Assembly (NCBI GenBank): GCA_000467715.1
Contig: AJFK01000534.1
Coordinates: 43,591 to 107,590, forward strand
From: Hysterium pulicare CBS 123377
Lineage: Eukaryota > Ascomycota > Dothideomycetes > Hysteriales > Hysteriaceae
Length of the DNA: 64,000 nucleotides
Direction: 5' to 3'
Shown here: positions 46,801 through 58,268 of the stretch, in pieces
How the letters are laid out: each line of letters starts with the position of its first letter
Position numbering within the stretch: the stretch's first letter is position 1
The notes under the pieces: model-generated
What the model saw: only the letters and a program-made list of their open reading frames with translations
Told to the model about the DNA's origin: nothing
Databases searched by the model: none
Made by a program: the position numbers and the translations under genes

Positions 46801-49800
46801 TGCGAGACATGGATGCGGCCGAGATTGGGCAGCTCGTTCACAACAATAAGATGGGAACGACCATCACGAAGCTATTGGACAACTTCCCTACTCTAAGCAT
46901 TGAGGCCGAAATAGCCCCTTTGAACCGGGATGTGCTGCGAATTCGTCTATATATCACACCTGAATTCCATTGGAATGATCGACATCACGGAACGTCAGAA
47001 TCATATTGGATATGGGTTGAGAACTCCGAGACGTCAGAAATCTATCATCACGAATTCTTCATATTGTCTCGGAAGAAGCTCTATGACGATCACGAACTAA
47101 ACTTCACAATTCCTCTTTCAGATCCCCTACCATCGCAAATTTACGTTCGCGCAGTGTCCGATCGATGGCTGGGTGCCGAGACAGTGCATCCTGTTTCCTT
47201 CCAGCATTTGATCAGACCAGACACGGAGAGTGTATATACCGACTTGCTGGATCTGCAACCTTTGCCAGTATCAGCGTTGAAGAATCCACTATTAGAAGAA
47301 CTTTATGGCCAACGGTTCCAATATTTCAACCCCATGCAAACTCAAATCTTTCACTGCTTGTACCACACACCCGCAAATGTGCTACTTGGATCACCTACGG
47401 GTAGTGGCAAAACCGTTGCAGCAGAATTGGCTATGTGGTGGGCATTTCGAGAGAACCCAGGGTCGAAAGTAGTATACATTGCTCCCATGAAAGCCCTCGT
47501 CCGAGAACGTGTTCAAGATTGGGGTCGACGTCTCGCAGGGCCTATGGGTTTAAAGCTTGTCGAGTTAACAGGTGACAATACTCCGGACACTCGGACAATT
47601 CGAGACGCAGACATAATCATTACGACGCCTGAGAAGTGGGATGGCATTAGTCGTAGTTGGCAAACACGTGGCTATGTGCGGCAAGTCAGCCTGGTCATCA
47701 TTGATGAAATACATTTACTTGGCGGAGACCGAGGTCCTATCTTGGAGATCATTGTCTCCCGTATGAACTACATCGCCTCCCAAAAGAAAGGAGCTGTTCG
47801 TTTAGTAGGAATGTCGACTGCTTGTGCCAATGCTACCGATCTTGCCAATTGGCTGGGTGTAAAAGGAGGATTGTTCAATTTTCGGCATTCAGTGAGACCG
47901 GTACCTCTTGAAATCTTCATCGACGGGTTTCCAGATCAGCGGGCTTTTTGTCCGTTCATGGCGTCCATGAACCGGCCAACGTTCCTAGCCATCAAGTCAC
48001 ATTCACCTACCAAACCGGTCATTGTCTTCGTTGCTTCTCGGAGACAAACTCGTCTCACTGCCAAAGATTTGATCAATTTCTGCGGCATGGAAGATAACCC
48101 TAGGAGATTTCTGCACATGTCTGAAGAAGACTTGGCTCTGAACCTATCTCGTGTTAAAGATGAAAATCTTCGTGAGGCATTGAGCTTTGGAATTGGACTC
48201 CATCACGCCGGTCTTGTAGAATCAGATCGTCAACTTTCGGAAGAGCTTTTTGCGAACAACAAGATACAGATTCTCATCGCCACGAGCACTCTAGCTTGGG
48301 GAGTCAATTTGCCCGCACATTTAGTTGTTGTCAAAGGCACGCAGTTCTACGACGCGAAGATTGAAGGATACAAGGATATGGATCTTACAGATGTCCTCCA
48401 GATGCTTGGCCGTGCAGGTCGTCCTCAGTTCGACACCACTGGTATTGCACGCATCTACACCCAGGATTCCAAGAAAGAATTCTACAAACACTTCTTACAT
48501 ACGGGCTTTCCAGTCGAATCCTCGCTGCACAATGTTCTTGACAACCATCTTGGAGCCGAAATATCCGCCGAAACCATTGCGACCAAACAGGATGCTCTCG
48601 ATTATCTCACTTGGACGTTCTTTTTCCGCCGTCTGCACAAGAATCCCTCCTACTATGGTCTCGAGATATCAGCTGAAGAGCATAACACTATGGCAGCACA
48701 ATCCCTTGCCAATGACTACATGGTAGAGCTGGTTGAGAAGTCTTTGACAGCACTTGGGGATTCAGGGTGTATTGACGTTCATCCCACTGGCGACATCAAT
48801 TCGACTCCACTTGGAAAGATCATGAGCTACTACTATCTTTCTCACAAGACCATTAGACACCTAATTAAGCATGCGAAGCGTGACGCTAGCTTCGAGGACG
48901 TCCTCTCTTGGGTATCTTGTGCAACGGAGTATGATGAGTTCCCCGTCCGCCATAATGAAGATCTTATCAATGCCGAGCTCTCGAATAATCTCCCCTTCAA
49001 GGCCGACTCTTTTGGTCTACCAATGTGGGATCCCCACGTCAAAGCATTCCTCCTCCTACAGGCACATTTCTCACGGATCGATCTCCCCATCACGGATTAC
49101 GTCGGCGATTCTAACTCGGTACTAGATCAAAGTATTCGTATTGTGCAGGCTTCCATTGATGTGTTGACGGAGCTGGCATACTTTTCTAGCTGTTGCATGC
49201 TGATCACACTATTGCAGTGCATTAAATGCGCTCGATGGCCTACAGATGGTCCACTATCTATCTTTCCAGGAGTAGATATCGAAAAAGAGAAGAAACGGTT
49301 GGAGCATGCACGGGCGATACCGCAGACATTGGTTGAGGCCACCACTGCACCAAACAACGTGCTTGAGAAAGCAGCTGGCTTTGCAGGTGTTTCTAAGTCA
49401 ATGCTTACCCAGTTCCTTCGACCGATCGGACAGCTACCAAATATCACACTCGTACTTCGAGAAGTCAACGCTTCGAGAATTTTGCTAAACATCTCGAGAA
49501 CAAATCCCGCACGTGGCAACAACGATCGCGGAGTACGCATATATGCACCACGTTATCCCAAACCACAAACCGAAGGATTCTTCGTCATCCTATCCTATCC
49601 AGGCCGTGATGAAGTCGTTGCACTAAAGCGAGTCGGGTGGCAGGATATGGGTGCTGGAAGATCGATGAACGTTGGGTCATCACGACTACAGGCGAGAGCA
49701 TTGATCACTATTCCGGGGAACTTGGAGGAGCGTAAGCTTGACTTGACGGTTATTAGTGATGCTTATATCGGTATGACTTGGAAATTGGAGGGGATTGAGA

Positions 49801-49850
49801 TTCCGGAACCGCCGAAGGTCGAACCGGATACCGGAAAAGCGAAACAGTGA
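43856..49850 (+). CDS. slh1: Ski2-like RNA helicase Slh1 (ASCC3 homologue)
   Basis: Exons 43856-44231 and 44284-49850 encode 1980 residues, close to yeast Slh1 (about 1970). An acidic N-terminal region precedes two complete helicase cassettes. Cassette 1: Walker A APTGAGKT (Lys306), DEVH box at 422-425, GLSATLPNY, HHAGMPRSDR and QIFGRAGRPQF, then a Sec63-type domain. Cassette 2: GSPTGSGKT (Lys1168), DEIH box at 1266-1269, HHAGLVESDR and QMLGRAGRPQF, then a second Sec63 domain. Both cassettes look catalytically intact. Slh1 is the helicase of the RQT complex that splits collided ribosomes in quality control; human ASCC3 also acts in alkylation repair. The splicing helicase Brr2 has the same layout but is usually larger with a distinct N-terminus, so Slh1 fits better. 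The ATG inside the intron at 44229 is not the start. Confidence 0.93.
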
Positions 49851-50998
49851 AAAATCCTGAGCAGCAGTGACCTGGAGAATGACACTTCTGGCGAGAAGCT
49901 ACTCAAGCATGCCGTAAGGGTACTCTACCGACGGTGTGATGTCTACCCCTCCAATATGGGGACTTCAGAGGACACAGGAGGTCTGGTGGGTCTTCCGTGG
50001 TTGGGCACGATGATTCAGTATTAGGATGGTGAACGAGTATGGTTTTCGTACGGAAAATAAGTACGTATCTAGATAGCAAATATATTACTTCAATAAATAT
50101 CATGTTCAATTCTTAGTTCGAATCGAGCTTAAAATCCAAGTCTACCTCTTCAGTGTGGTCATTTTGCTCAACGTCACAATTAGCTTTGATTCCCCATACA
50201 GTTATGTAAGCTGGACAATATACCTGCGTAATGCCCTTATTGAAGGGTTTTGGGAAATGGAGAACGGATGAGAAACGGAGCATAGATTTTCTACTTCCCC
50301 CAAACTTTTGGTCAAGTGTTACCAGATCCCGTTCACAGCTTCTTGAATACGCTTCATTTGGACTCCGTTGATTTGCTTTTCCTTTACCGCAGACTACTAT
50401 CGCCCATGGTTCGTGTATTCCTACTTAACCGTGGATGAGACCATGGTAGATGAGGCTATTATGGTGAGCCAGCCATTGAGTCAGCATATCGTTTACGTGT
50501 ACATACCCGACAGTACATAGTTGTGTAGTTTTTCTGTCCCCAAGGTTCCCAATATTTGCAGCATAACATGTGTCGAGCTCAAAACTGAACAAATAAAATA
50601 ACATCGGTTCCTGCTCTCTGGATCTTGTGTAGCAAAGGGGGAAAATAGGTAGAAACAAGCCGGCAAATTTCTCTATGTATCTAGCGTGTCCCCGATTCTG
50701 CGAGTTTTCGTTTCGGTCATGTATTGTGCAGGGTCCGCGGGTGTAAAGCTTCCCAATATGGTGGCGTCGGACTTTGGGAGTGCCTGATGCTGTTCTGACG
50801 ACTGCTCAGTCTCACACGGATCACGGGACGAAAAGGGCGGCGAGATACCGGCATCTGGCCTGTTCAGCTAGAGTCAGAGGCGTGCGTGTTTGATTGTCCG
50901 AACTCTTTAAGCGTCTGCGTAATCCCACTGCAGCGTAGATGAATTTAGGAGTAGGTGCACATGCCCTTTTCTACCTAGTGGGCATGGATGAATGTAGT

Positions 50999-51013
50999 TA
51001 TATATATATATAT
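50999..51013. repeat. (AT)n microsatellite
   Basis: A short uninterrupted run of alternating T and A in the gene-poor stretch. Confidence 0.9.
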
Positions 51014-52719
51014 GTACTCATCTTGAGATCCTTCGAAGCGATATGACTGTTTAAAGAGTCGCATTACGGAATATGTATGCATTTGTTTAGGTTCATTGCG
51101 GCGGGTATCGTTAAATGTCTCATTGAGACTCTATGGGCAATGGAGGGAGGCTAGAGAAGGACTTGGCGATAACAGTTTCATCATGAGCAAATATTAGACA
51201 AGTGGATGATAAGAGACAAGTACATTCTAGACGACGTGTTCATTTCACCGTCTCCGTGAATGCCGTTGAGGGAGGGAGAGAGACATAACGATGTCATAGA
51301 ACAGAAAGGCTTCCACGAAGTCCGTATCGCGCCGATTTCCAACCTTTCATTTACATTCCCTGTCATCATGATTGTGCCCTATCTCTACCGCGGAATTGTT
51401 TCGTTTCCATTCAAGAATAAAACTCCAATCATCGTCAGGAGAGAAAGTCAACTCTATATCCGGTCTCTGTTTCATTCATTCCTCCGTGAGTGATCGATCG
51501 ATCGCGAAACAATAACGTCAAAACGAGAAAAAGAAAAAAGCCACAGCTTACGTACATACTAGTAAAGTCCGGCCATCGTCAGCATCACCGAAACTCTCCA
51601 TACTCCAGCAGTAATCGTGGGGTAAGGGATCTACTCTTACATGCGATGCTGATGGTTGCCTTGAAACCTACTTCTGCGCGTACGTGAGGATCAAGCTTCG
51701 AGCTCTAGGATCCTATCTTTTGCTTTTCCGAGGATGGAAAAGGCTATGTGGTACGTCGGCTTTAGTTTTTCGCATACGTACTGCGTCCCGTCCCGCAGTC
51801 TGACAGCTGAGCCCCGAGATCAAGACCAGACGTTTGTTTTTGCTGCTGATATGAGTGTAGTATGGAATGGATGGCCCTTGGGTGCTTATTAAGGATTTGA
51901 TCAACCGCACTTCTTCGGGGTTCTAAACGAATTGATGTACGGTGGTCCCACACACACATACGGAAGCATGTTTTGAGTATTCCTTATCGCTCATGCCTAT
52001 ATCCATTAATACTGGGATTTCGTCATATGGAAGATCAGGGCTTGGAGGATGGGATCCGATGGGACTGCTTTCCAATTGCCGTGTCACCGGACATTAATAA
52101 TTCCGCCCGATTATGACGAGGGAACAGCAGGGAGCGATAGCATGCAATGGTGTGTGTGGTGGTAGAAGGAGATCCACACACTGTCGCCGGAGTATCGCGG
52201 ACCGGAGTAAATCCACATCCCATCTATCTAGATCAGCATTTCCGTTCGCAAATCTTGAAACGCAGAGGAATAAATGCATGATGGTGGGACTGCTGCAGAG
52301 CAAAGCAAAGTCTGATTAGTGGGTCTGGGAATGGAATAACCGCGGGCAGATAATAATAACAATAACGTGCGCAAATAATCTGACGTGGTGAATGTTGAGT
52401 CCAACGATCTGTTAGCGACGATACTCTCTATATTCAGGACTCAGCATGCGCACGTATTACTGGGTTCAGGATTGCAATCCAGAACTCCCAAATTGGAGAA
52501 ATATCTGGAAAGATAACGCAGCTCGATGTAATCCTTCACCCAGTTACCGCCAGGATTTTAATGAAGGGGATCTGTGCCGTACAACATCTGGGGCTGCTTC
52601 GTTTCGTCCTTCTGATGTCAGATCTTTAACATGTGCTGTAGATATCTATGCAGCGTCTACGTTTTTCCGTGCCGCAAAGCACTACTGCAAGGCAAAAGCA
52701 ATCCTAATCCTCCGTTGCT

Positions 52720-52761
52720 GGTTGGTTGGTTGGTTGGATGGATGGATGGTTGGATGGATGG
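52720..52761. repeat. TTGG/ATGG tetranucleotide microsatellite
   Basis: Four TTGG-type units followed by ATGG units with one TTGG interruption, over about 42 bp. It looks like a tetranucleotide repeat in which a single-base variant has spread. Confidence 0.93.
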
Positions 52762-55700
52762 GGACTCGCTCGCTTGTGCCTGTTGTGCAGACCAGAGATG
52801 AATTATGGCAATCGTTGGGCCCCATATGCATCCAAGGCATGAAGATCGGAATAGCAGATGTTTCCGGAACTTGAGCCCCAGCGGGATCTTCATCTTCTAG
52901 CGTTTGCCAGCAAGAATAACGTAGAAGCACACTCGGGCGGTGTGACGGCTAATGAAGAATGTTGAAGATCACTTCCAATCACCAACAAGTCCCATTCTCA
53001 GCTGGAGGCATGGGCATGGCGGTTACTGTGCGGTGATACTCGCGATAGCCAATGGCAAGGAGCATGGACGGCGATGTCATGATGGACTGATCATGCCACC
53101 AGCCAGAGTCAAACGCGACGATCGCGATGCCAGGAGCTTCTGGAATTCTGTCGTCGCCTTGTGGAGCGTGGAGCAGGCGACGATCGTTTGCGACACGGCA
53201 TCACGACACGGCCTGCCTTGGTTTGGACGGAGAGAGAGGCTGTTGTCGCTGCTGATTGGAAGCGCCGTGTCATCGACGATGGGCCCAGTCAAGCCGCGAG
53301 CGCTTCTGTTGCATCTTGATGGCGGGGTCGAGAAGCTGGAGGGGCAGCTTTGGCGGGCGTTGATATCGATAAGGTTCGACAGGCCCGCCCACTGCCCGGT
53401 CCTGCCCTGCACGTAGCCTGGGCTAGCAGAGCGGTGAGTGTGACTTCAACGTGATCGCTCCGAATGATTCACTTTCATTTCCTCCCATCTCTCCATAGCG
53501 AATGCAGACCACTCAATCCGACGTCCACCCATCCAACTAATTTCCAAACCATGTCTGCCTTGCCGCCTGATTGGAAGACGACACAGTTTCGACTTTGATT
53601 CCTGCGTCTCGCAGTCGCAGCAATAATTAGCAAGTGCTAAAACAGAGCAGTCATCATTCCGGGTCCGCCGAAGTTGGGAGCAAATCCGCCAGCGGTACCA
53701 GCAACCATGCTGTTGGAAGTCCCTCCTATTTCCAACTGTTTAGCAACAGCCCGGAAGAATCGTGGGCATTCTTGCTCTCCTGTATTTATTTTTTTGGGGG
53801 TCGAAGCAAATCAACCTGTCACGGCCTCTTTCGCCTAGCTGCTAGGTGACCGCATTGGTGCCGCATACATTTTAGCCAGGCGGAAACCGCAGCCAGTGGT
53901 TGGTGCGCTGCCTCTCCGTTTACATGCACGGATGACGCCGGAAGGAAAGAGTATGCAGTTCTTTGCACACCACGGCACGCACAGAGTTCGTTTCCCCATC
54001 ATCGGCACCAGCAAAGCACTGAGTCCTCCGGTCTGGCCACAACTGGAGCCTGCAAGCCCCAGCTTCAAGAATACGAATCGAAATGAAGAGGTGCGGGTAA
54101 AATCAAAGTGTGGCGCAACCGGACCTTCTTTGTTCTTGATTTGGTTGACTATCGAGCGACGCTTCCTCCACCATGGCTGGTTGACTTCAAGGCCAGCAAG
54201 GAGGCATGCCGCTTTCAATTGTGAGTGGATTCTACTTAATGATTGCGCAACCGGCCACGTTGTCCTTCATGGCTTAGGTCTCGGCAGTTCTTGCTAGGCT
54301 GAACCATCTGTTCTTTCTCTATCCACTCGTGAGACATCTTCAGCTTTCCGCCGTCCGTGTGAGGAAAATGCTTTTGTTTCTCGGGTGGCTGGTCTTGTGA
54401 CCAGCGAGAAGCGACGAGATGAGATTTGAAGGCTTGCGTGGATGAGTCCTTTGAGTGAGAAATTTGTGATTGGCAGGAATGCAGAAATAATCTCCGACGC
54501 CATTTGCCAGGTTGCAGCGAGGCAAGGGTCAATTTCGAAATTCCGAGAATTTCAGAGCAGCGTGGCGTCTCACTGGTGGTTTTGCAGCGACATTACGAAC
54601 TGCAAATATGACTTTCCGGCAAGCAACGGGTTAGACGCCACGTTAGTAATCGATATGTCCAATTTGAGATTGGCAATATATTGACCCTGGCCAATCGATG
54701 CACAGCCTGGGACGGGGCGAACGTCGTGCGCCTCACGGTTCTTCGAGAAGGACAGCGTGTGAAACACAGAGTCCGATCAACTGCACAAAGCCATGTGTCA
54801 TCGATACAGCCGATCTAGACGCCTTCGTTCTTCAGCACTTAGGCGTTTAATTTCGTTGCATCCACCAAAATCCAGGGAACCAGCGGGCGGGAATGCAAAA
54901 TTAGATGGTGATAGACAAAGGAATGAAAGCGACGAGGTGACTCCTCCACCACTAGCACCACCAACACGAAACCGAAACGTGACCGTTGTGTCCACAGCGG
55001 GCTGACGCTCAAGCCTCGGTCTATCGACAAGGTCTGCCAGCCACAAAGAGCTCCTTCGAGCAAGCATAACGCAGTCGCCCTGGTGGGAAGGCCGGGCGGC
55101 AACCCAAGTTTAGGCAGGCGGAACAAAAAGCTGGTTGGGAGCATGACGGTGCCGCAGGCGTTGTAAGATCTGCAGCTCATCGAGCCGGTTTCGTCATGGC
55201 CTCGGAGCCAGCGAAAGGCTGTCGGCTGCTTGAAATCAGATCAGTGCCAGAACAGCTAGCGCCAGGACTATCGAACGCCGGCCGTGCGCTTACGAGCAGT
55301 CGTAAGCTGTCTGCGCCAATCCGCCTAAGGCTTAACGCCGGCTGGATTCCAGTGCCCTCGCACAATCAAGCGTTGCTAGCCGGCAACGGCAAGCCTTGTG
55401 GTCGGGTGCGCTGGCCTCTTTCTTTGCAGCGAAGATTTTCACCTTTTGCTTTCCGGTGACTTCGGTCGGGTCAGGGGCCACAAAGAAGGCTGGAGGCGAA
55501 GGACCAACGAGCATCGTGAAAGGCCTTTGGGTGAGCCGGCCTGGTCGTCTGCAGCAAGCCGCGTGCGTGCGATATTTTTGCCTCCCGCCTCCAACTGTCC
55601 TTTTCGTACAGGGGCTTGCTGGGTGAGCTGAGGAGAAGGCGGCGGACAGCGGCACAAAGCTGATCAAGCACATCCTCATCCATCACGGTTTACTAGTAGT

Positions 55701-56678
55701 GTACGCACACAATACGGAGTCGACGCTGTGCTTTGCTGCCGAGCCACAGAGGCCGGGTCGGACGCGACGACCGGTTTGGGGCGCATAGCGAGCTCGAAAC
55801 GACGCATGCAGCTGTTTGGAGTCGCTTCTGAATTCTGCTGCACTGCTTGATCGAGCCCCCGGATCATCGATGGATGAAGAGTGTGAGCAGGCCGCTTTGT
55901 GTGTGTGTCACCTTGTCTCTTGTCAGGATGCATGCGACCGCAGCGGCGGCCAAGCGCCCCCTTGGACGATTTGCCGGGCTTGGAGGCTATGGATAGCGCG
56001 AGCGAGGATAGCCATGAATCAGGGCAGGGCGAGCCCATGGCATGATGGGATGACTGTTCACAGACACAGATTTGTTGGTGCATCATGGATTACCGCTAAC
56101 GTCAAGGGCTTGGGTGCTGGAACACGCCCGTCAGCCTGCGCTCTTTCGGCGGGGGCCCACTTTTGCTCGCTCTCTGCGCGTCTTGGCTCGCCGTCGCCTC
56201 CTGGGTGGTCCGGCAGCTGGGCAACGCAGACAGCCCAGCTTTGGGCCGTGGATCGGGGGAAAGACACCAAGGACAGGCCCCAGCAGAGCCACCCTGATGC
56301 CATCTGTATGCGTTCCCGTCTTCGTCATAGCGCCCTGCCTAGCCTGTTCCTTCCTATTTGTAGAAAGACATGGCCCGCCCACCAGCCCCCCCCTGCCAAC
56401 GGGCGAATTGACCAGCTCCACCGACTCACACACCACTCGCACTGCGCGCCATCACTTATTATCACCTGCCGCCCAGCCTGTGCCCTACTTCGCATACATC
56501 ATACCCAATCCATCCACCTCAATTCACTCTTCTGCCTCTTCCCACACGCTCCTTCGACTGCCCTTGGTCGTCCCAACAACCTCACGCCAACATTCTCTCT
56601 CCACCGCGCATCCTCCTCCTGTTTGTTGTCCTCCACTTCGCCTCCTACGTCCGCCTCACCTCCACTTGATTTGGTCCC

Positions 56679-56693
56679 ATGTTATCATCCTAG
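56679..56693 (+). promoter_or_regulatory. Upstream ORF in the kinase leader
   Basis: ATG TTA TCA TCC TAG lies 194 nt before the kinase start codon inside a CT-rich stretch. If this part of the leader is transcribed and not spliced out, it could dampen translation. Confidence 0.4.
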
Positions 56694-56887
56694 GTCTCTC
56701 TCTGAGTGTTTATTACCTTGCTGCGTCTCTTTCTTCTCTAAGCCCTCTTCCCAAGGAATTCCGTATTGGACATCTCGACCCTGTTGCAGGCCACAGTCTC
56801 CATCCCCGAGGAATTCTGCTCATTGTTGTCCTTGAGGCCTTCAGTGGACCTTCTGGACGAATACCCTTGCTCCCCTCTTACCACAGC

Positions 56888-58268
56888 ATGTTGCCGACCC
56901 CTCCAGCATCACCAACGCCCAATGGATTCTGCGCGCCGGAAGAACGATTAGGCCAAATCCTGGCCGGAAGGTTGCAATTGACCGGTATCCTCGGAGTTGG
57001 AGCCTACGGAGTAGTCTACACAGCCGTGGACATCCAGACCAACGTTCCCTATGCTGTCAAGGCCCTCAACAAGCTCGGCTTAGAGCCCAGGCAAAGGAAG
57101 TTCCAGCAGCGTGAGATTCAGTTACACCACCAGGCTAGCGCCCACCCAAATGTTGTTTCTTTGGTAAAGATTATGGACTCTCCGGACTGCACATACGTCG
57201 TCATTGAATACTGCCCAGAAGGCGATCTTTTCTCCAATATCACAGAACGAGGGAAGTACATTGGTAATGATGCCTTGGCCAAGCGAGCGTTTCTCCAAAT
57301 CCTGGATGCCGTGGAGTATTGCCATTCCATTGGAATCTACCACAGGGACTTGAAGCCGGAGAATATTTTGGTAACGGACCAAGGCATGACTGTTAAGCTT
57401 GCCGATTTTGGACTTGCCACTGCGGACCACATCACTTCCGATTTTGGATGCGGCTCGACTTTTTACATGTCACCAGGTATATTTCCACTAGTCGCCTTCT
57501 GAGTCAGTCAGCGTTTCAGTCGGAATTCTAACATCCATCACAGAGTGTCAGACTTCAGCACCCAAGGCCTACTCCTGTTACGCATCAGCACCGAACGATG
57601 TATGGAGCCTAGGAGTCATTCTTGTAAACTTGACCTGCGGACGCAACCCGTGGAAGCGAGCGTCTTTCGAGGATTCCACTTTCCGGGCCTACATGAAGGA
57701 TCCCAAGTTTCTCAGGTCCATTCTTCCATTGTCCGCTGAGCTTGATTCTATCCTGAGGCGTGTATTTGAATACAACCCTGCCAAGAGGATCACCATTTCC
57801 GAGTTGAGAGAATTGATCCTCAGATGCCCACGATTCACGACCTCAAGGTCAGCTGCACCTACGCCGCTACCCTCCCCACCATTCGGGCCAGTGGATTATG
57901 CCAGGGATGCTGCCTTCAATGGTATCTACCAACCAGGACCTGTTCCACAGGTTGCTCCTCTACCTAGTCCCCTCTATGCTCCCTCTCCTTTCGAACTTCC
58001 ATTTACTCAACATTCGACGTCTTCTGGAAGTTCTGACTCGGACAACGACTCCGTCTTCTCTTCTTCTTCCTCGGTCTCGTCCGCTTCTTCGACGTCGTCC
58101 TTCACCCACATACCTTCGGCTCCCAAAGGCGCCCCACGCGGAGTCCAATCAACATACGTTTCCCCCCCTACGAATACGTGGTTTAACCCCTTCATCCAGG
58201 CTGCCAATCTGGTCAAACATGTATCATTCCAGGCACCAATGATTACAGGCCCTGTCCATGTTTATTGA
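56888..58268 (+). CDS. Ran1/Sks1-type serine/threonine protein kinase
   Basis: Exons 56888-57476 and 57544-58268 encode 437 residues. Start [19 protein letters not shown] is the first ATG after a CT-rich leader. Kinase motifs: glycine loop GVGAYGVVY, catalytic Lys58 (YAVKALNK), catalytic loop HRDLKPEN with Asp154, DFG with Asp173, activation segment [13 protein letters not shown], and [21 protein letters not shown]. The intron splits the glutamate codon of the APE-type motif (SPE). After the kinase domain is a Pro/Ser-rich tail of about 155 residues with a serine/aspartate cluster ([20 protein letters not shown]). The family includes S. pombe Ran1/Pat1, which blocks meiosis, and yeast Sks1/Vhs1/Ksp1, which act in nutrient and filamentation signalling. 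The role here is inferred from family only. The gene stands alone between large gene-poor stretches, suggesting extensive upstream regulation. Confidence 0.92.

Larger units (their letters stand above)
49851..56887. other. 7 kb gene-poor stretch upstream of the kinase
   Basis: No frame here has recognisable protein motifs, codon character or splice continuity. Left part (to about 52.7 kb): AT-rich, with an (AT)n run at 50999-51013 and a TTGG/ATGG repeat at 52720-52761. Middle part (52.9-55.7 kb): more GC-rich with many short overlapping open frames on both strands, as expected by chance at that composition. Right part (55.8-56.9 kb): CT-rich, probably the leader of the kinase gene. It may contain regulatory elements or non-coding transcripts, but I cannot support any individual one. 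Confidence 0.55.

Noticed and set aside
50100-50135. GTTCGAATC resembling a tRNA B box
   Set aside because: No matching A box, acceptor stem or cloverleaf around it.
55816-56835. A 339-codon plus-strand open frame
   Set aside because: Overlaps another open frame in the CT-rich kinase leader; composition is cysteine/histidine/proline-heavy without motifs or splice support.
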